A program made the translations under genes and the position numbers. A DNA stretch of 64,000 bases, from positions 1 through 64,000 of the forward strand of contig WEDG01004879.1 in NCBI GenBank assembly GCA_017591395.1, read 5' to 3'. The notes under the pieces were generated by a model. The model saw nothing but the letters and a program-made list of their open reading frames with translations. It was not told the DNA's origin and did not search any database. Below, one piece after another: positions 61,211 through 64,000 of this stretch. How positions within the stretch are numbered: position 1 is the first letter of the stretch; every line of letters starts with the position of its first letter. This DNA is from Schistocephalus solidus. Lineage: Eukaryota > Platyhelminthes > Cestoda > Diphyllobothriidea > Diphyllobothriidae.

Positions 61211-61819
61211 TTATTGTTTTCGGATAGGTTGGCTTTCGGAATCTGTCCAGGGTGTGTGCGGTACTTTCATCACAAAGAGCGTGTTGTTTGAATAGATGGG
61301 CTCCTCGTTCCACCAAAAACATGAGGCGAACGTAAAGGATGGTACCTGACCCGTATCAGTCAATAAAATGACAGTCGATATGTGTGACGATGGTCCAACA
61401 CTATAATACCAGGTATACATTTTGTTGTAAAATTCTTGTTTTCCAGACAAACGACCTGTTGCGTTCAGGATAATTAAAAAAGGTGTGTTGCCTTTGGTGG
61501 TATGAACAGTGACCAAAATTTTACCGAAAACATGGCTGCCTGTCTACCCAACCCTCGGACGAATATGAAACCTCTGTACGAATTTTTATGTCATTGAAGA
61601 GCGGCAATCGGTTAGATTTTTTGGGCTCCTTTGTGTTGGCATGATCGTTGTGCATGGGACGCTAGCCAGAATTGCAAGTTTTTTTCTCAAAATGTGGGAG
61701 ACAGATTCCCATACAACCAGTCTCGGTTTCAGACGAAGTGCTAGCCTAGCGAAATATTTACCAGCATAGCCATGAAAATAACTCTGATGGAGGTAGCACG
61801 CCCTTGCCAATAGAAGCAA
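61211..61819 (-). other. Unrecognised ORFs inside the inverted-repeat unit
   Basis: Two minus-strand frames, 61819-61586 (77 codons, with CYLHQSYFHGYAGKYFARLA) and 61516-61211 (101 codons, with LNATGRLSGKQEFYNKMYTW and ASCFWWNEEPIYSN), lie just inside the right arm. They are separated by about 70 bases with stops. They could be parts of one decayed transposase, as expected from the position. I see no acidic-triad context or zinc finger that would name a superfamily. Confidence 0.35.
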
Positions 61820-61836
61820 AAATGCAAGTTTCAGGA

Positions 61837-63087
61837 TAAGGTTGAGAAGGAGTAAACGCCATCAGTGGAATAGGAAATTTATTCGGCTCAAATTTCGGGT
61901 TCTTGCTCTAATCCATCATCAGATACGACTATTTCATACACGGGGAATTATTGTTGTCATAGGATGAAGTTGCTTGCCAACATACGCCTTCGATGATTAA
62001 CGGCTCCCACTTCCTCAGGAATAGTTGTCCTCTTGTGCAAAAGTTGTGCAATGACTGGCCTTTGAATCATTGAGGGCCGAAATATCATCACCTGTGTTTG
62101 ATTTTGGCGTGATGATTGCTGGGCCATCTAGCTCAATGGAATTAGCGTAAGAAAAGCTTCTCACCTCTGTGGCCATTTAATTTGGCCAAACAAATTCTTA
62201 GAGAACCCAATATGGGGTGGGAAAGTCATTGCTCTCGGAGCCTGCGACTTTGATTGGACCTGAACGCAGTCCGAGGCCACGCAGAGCAGAAGACTCAGTA
62301 CTCTCGGGTCATAGAATACACATTGTCAACAACTAGGTGCCGGTGCTCTTCAGTAAGCAGCCTCCCGCCGGTAATTTATTTTTTTCTCTCTTTTATCTAT
62401 ATTGTTATGTTGCATCCTATCCAATCACCTGGGCTTTAGAAGTCCCAAATATATATTCACTTCAAAGATTTCTGACACCTCGATTTGTTACCTAGAAGCA
62501 GCAGATTATGCGAACTTTACGATGGTTTTCGCTACCTTGTATACTGTCCATATAACATTGATTGAAAATCCTATATTTTTCAAATACTTGGCTTGCTTTC
62601 GACGTGTAGCCTTTAGACGCATTTTAAAAGGTTTAGAGGAGTAATCTGAATGTTTCATTTTTTTTACATATGTAAATGCTTTATTTTACATTTTATAAAG
62701 CATCATAAAATTGAATATAGTTTGGTAGGTAAATTTTGGGTGTTTACTTTTGCCGTTCCTTTTAAATTTTCTATTTGCAAGTAAATAGCCAAATTAAACC
62801 CAAAATTGCCACCTATTAATTAGCAAATACAGTTGTTTGTCGCAATTGAGTATCTGGCATCCAGATTGCACCAACTTGTAAGGATGCTCACTCTTAATTT
62901 AAATTTTTAAATGACGCAGCATATTTAAGCGTTTTAATATTTTAGCAAGAATAAACAGCAAAAACCCTTGATGTAAAAGTTACATATGTGATAAATAACA
63001 ATATCAGCAGGTTTTTAAATATTTATCGTATGTTTAAATCCCCGAGACAATTAAACTGGGTTGTACCTAAAAATAATTTGGTCTAAC
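61837..63087 (-). repeat. Right inverted-repeat arm
   Basis: About 1251 bases, the reverse complement of the left arm with substitutions and small indels. The outer end reads TTTGGTCTAACC on the plus strand. Confidence 0.8.
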
Positions 63088-63109
63088 CCGACTGTTAGCG
63101 CCCGACTGT

Positions 63110-64000
63110 TAGCACTTTTCAAGCAAACCGAAAACTATTATTCCTGTACACCAATGCATAGAGTATATTATCGAAGCTCGACGAGCTCAAGATTCATGTC
63201 TGCTATCTATCTCCAGATATAATTTCCGTAACAGAAACTTGGTTGTTCCAACACGTGGACGACCGGGAGGTAACAATGGTTGGCCACCAACTTTTTAGAA
63301 AGACAGGAAATAGCGTCAAGGAGGCAGCGTACTCACATACGTGAAAAGCAAACTTACAGTTTTAGACAAAACGTATAAACTCGCATCTACTTCCGAGGCG
63401 ATATGGCTATCCGTAAAAGTGCCAGGTACATCAAGTCTAGATGTCCTGACAGTCTACCGCCCACCGAGAAGAGACCCCATAGCCGATGTTTACCTGCTAG
63501 AGGTGCTTGAAAAGATTACTACACGGTCAGCTATGCTGATCATGGGTGACTTCAATGCGCCTCACATCGACTGGTGCTCGACCTGCGCACATAGTTCTGA
63601 CCTAGCCTTTGACGGTTGTCTTCTTAGCACGACGCTTAAGCTACTTCTTAACAGCACGTCACATTTCCAACAAGGGTGTGCGAAGGACAACAGGTCAATT
63701 GCCTTGACCTAGTTCTCACGAAGTCGCAGGACAGCATCGACGAAGTGTCATGTCTACTGCCGCTAGATAAAAGTGACCACGTGGTACTGCGATGGGAGTA
63801 CTCACTATTTTCTATACCAGCAAGACCCACAACAATCAGAAGGAATATATGGCAAGGCGATTTCGGTGAAATGAGGGCTAAACTCATGCGCACTCAGTGG
63901 GAACCTTTATCCTTTGGAAACATAACCAAGGACTGGGAAACGTTCCGGGACATACTGCACAGGCTAATCGAAAATCACTGTCCGATTTTGAGAAAAAGGT
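63110..64000 (+). mobile_element. CR1-like LINE, endonuclease domain, continues past window end
   Basis: An apurinic-endonuclease domain is readable with few defects. ISVTETWLF (catalytic Glu) lies near 63217-63245. The frame 63341-63712 contains LTVYRPPRRDPIADV and MLIMGDFNAPHIDW (GDFN motif near 63545). After one frame change near 63680 the text continues as LDLVLTKSQDSIDEV and LDKSDHVVLRWEY (SDH motif with the catalytic His, near 63765), then to the window edge. This is the best preserved retroelement in the window. It begins directly outside the right inverted-repeat arm. The 3' end at 11777-12538 may be the same family. Confidence 0.82.

Larger units (their letters stand above)
57676..63087. 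mobile_element. 5.4 kb unit with 1.25 kb terminal inverted repeats
   Basis: The left arm 57676-58919 is repeated in reverse orientation as 61837-63087. The match runs along the whole arm: the outer ends share TTAGACCAAA, the middle shares the segment around 57890-57960, and the inner ends share ACTCCTTCTCAACCTTA. The arms differ by scattered substitutions and small indels. The 2.9 kb centre holds a telomere-like C-rich block and minus-strand open frames of unknown nature. The layout is that of a DNA transposon with long terminal inverted repeats, or of a foldback element. Target-site duplications were not identified. Confidence 0.72.

Overview
The window is nuclear DNA of a parasitic flatworm, most probably a tapeworm of the diphyllobothriid kind (inference). 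It is AT-rich and mostly non-coding. The few coding segments are short and split by GT-AG introns. It is loaded with decayed retroelements of types I associate with flatworm genomes: Ty3/Gypsy, several LINE types, and Penelope-like elements with a GIY-YIG nuclease. No bacterial operon structure, ribosome binding sites or CRISPR array is visible.

Layout. 1-3645 holds two blocks of degenerate tandem repeats. 3646-6990 is unassigned apart from a near-perfect 82-base hairpin at 5539-5620. 7000-10690 holds two overlapping fragments of one LINE family, with a 28S rRNA gene fragment between them. 10869-15900 is a degenerate GTA-triplet region in three blocks, separated by a LINE 3' end and by most of a Gypsy element with one LTR. 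15901-19240 is empty of recognisable genes.

The one clearly interpretable gene is at 19245-20510 on the minus strand. It encodes a 118-residue protein with two LIM zinc-finger domains and has a TATA box, CCAAT boxes, a 5'UTR intron and one coding intron. From about 21 to 40 kb the minus strand carries scattered short exon-like segments. Four of them (39863-40029, 38671-38909, 32725-32805, 25874-26052) can be joined with compatible reading phase. A second set of exon-like segments lies on the plus strand at 44284-44943 and 55106-55665. None of these could be named.

46.9-49.3 kb holds two Penelope-like fragments facing each other. 49.9-51.1 kb is an inverted, unprocessed duplicate of the LIM gene, from promoter to 3'UTR. 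Both of its coding exons have kept exactly their original length, but the TATA box, start codon, splice acceptor and one tyrosine codon are lost. An RTE-type LINE fragment follows at 51.6-52.75 kb. 57676-63087 is a 5.4 kb unit with 1.25 kb terminal inverted repeats around a telomere-like C-rich block and unrecognised minus-strand ORFs. The window ends inside the endonuclease domain of a relatively well preserved LINE.

Limits: exon calls rest on reading frame, splice signals and composition only. No database search or alignment program was available, and family names come from motifs read by eye.
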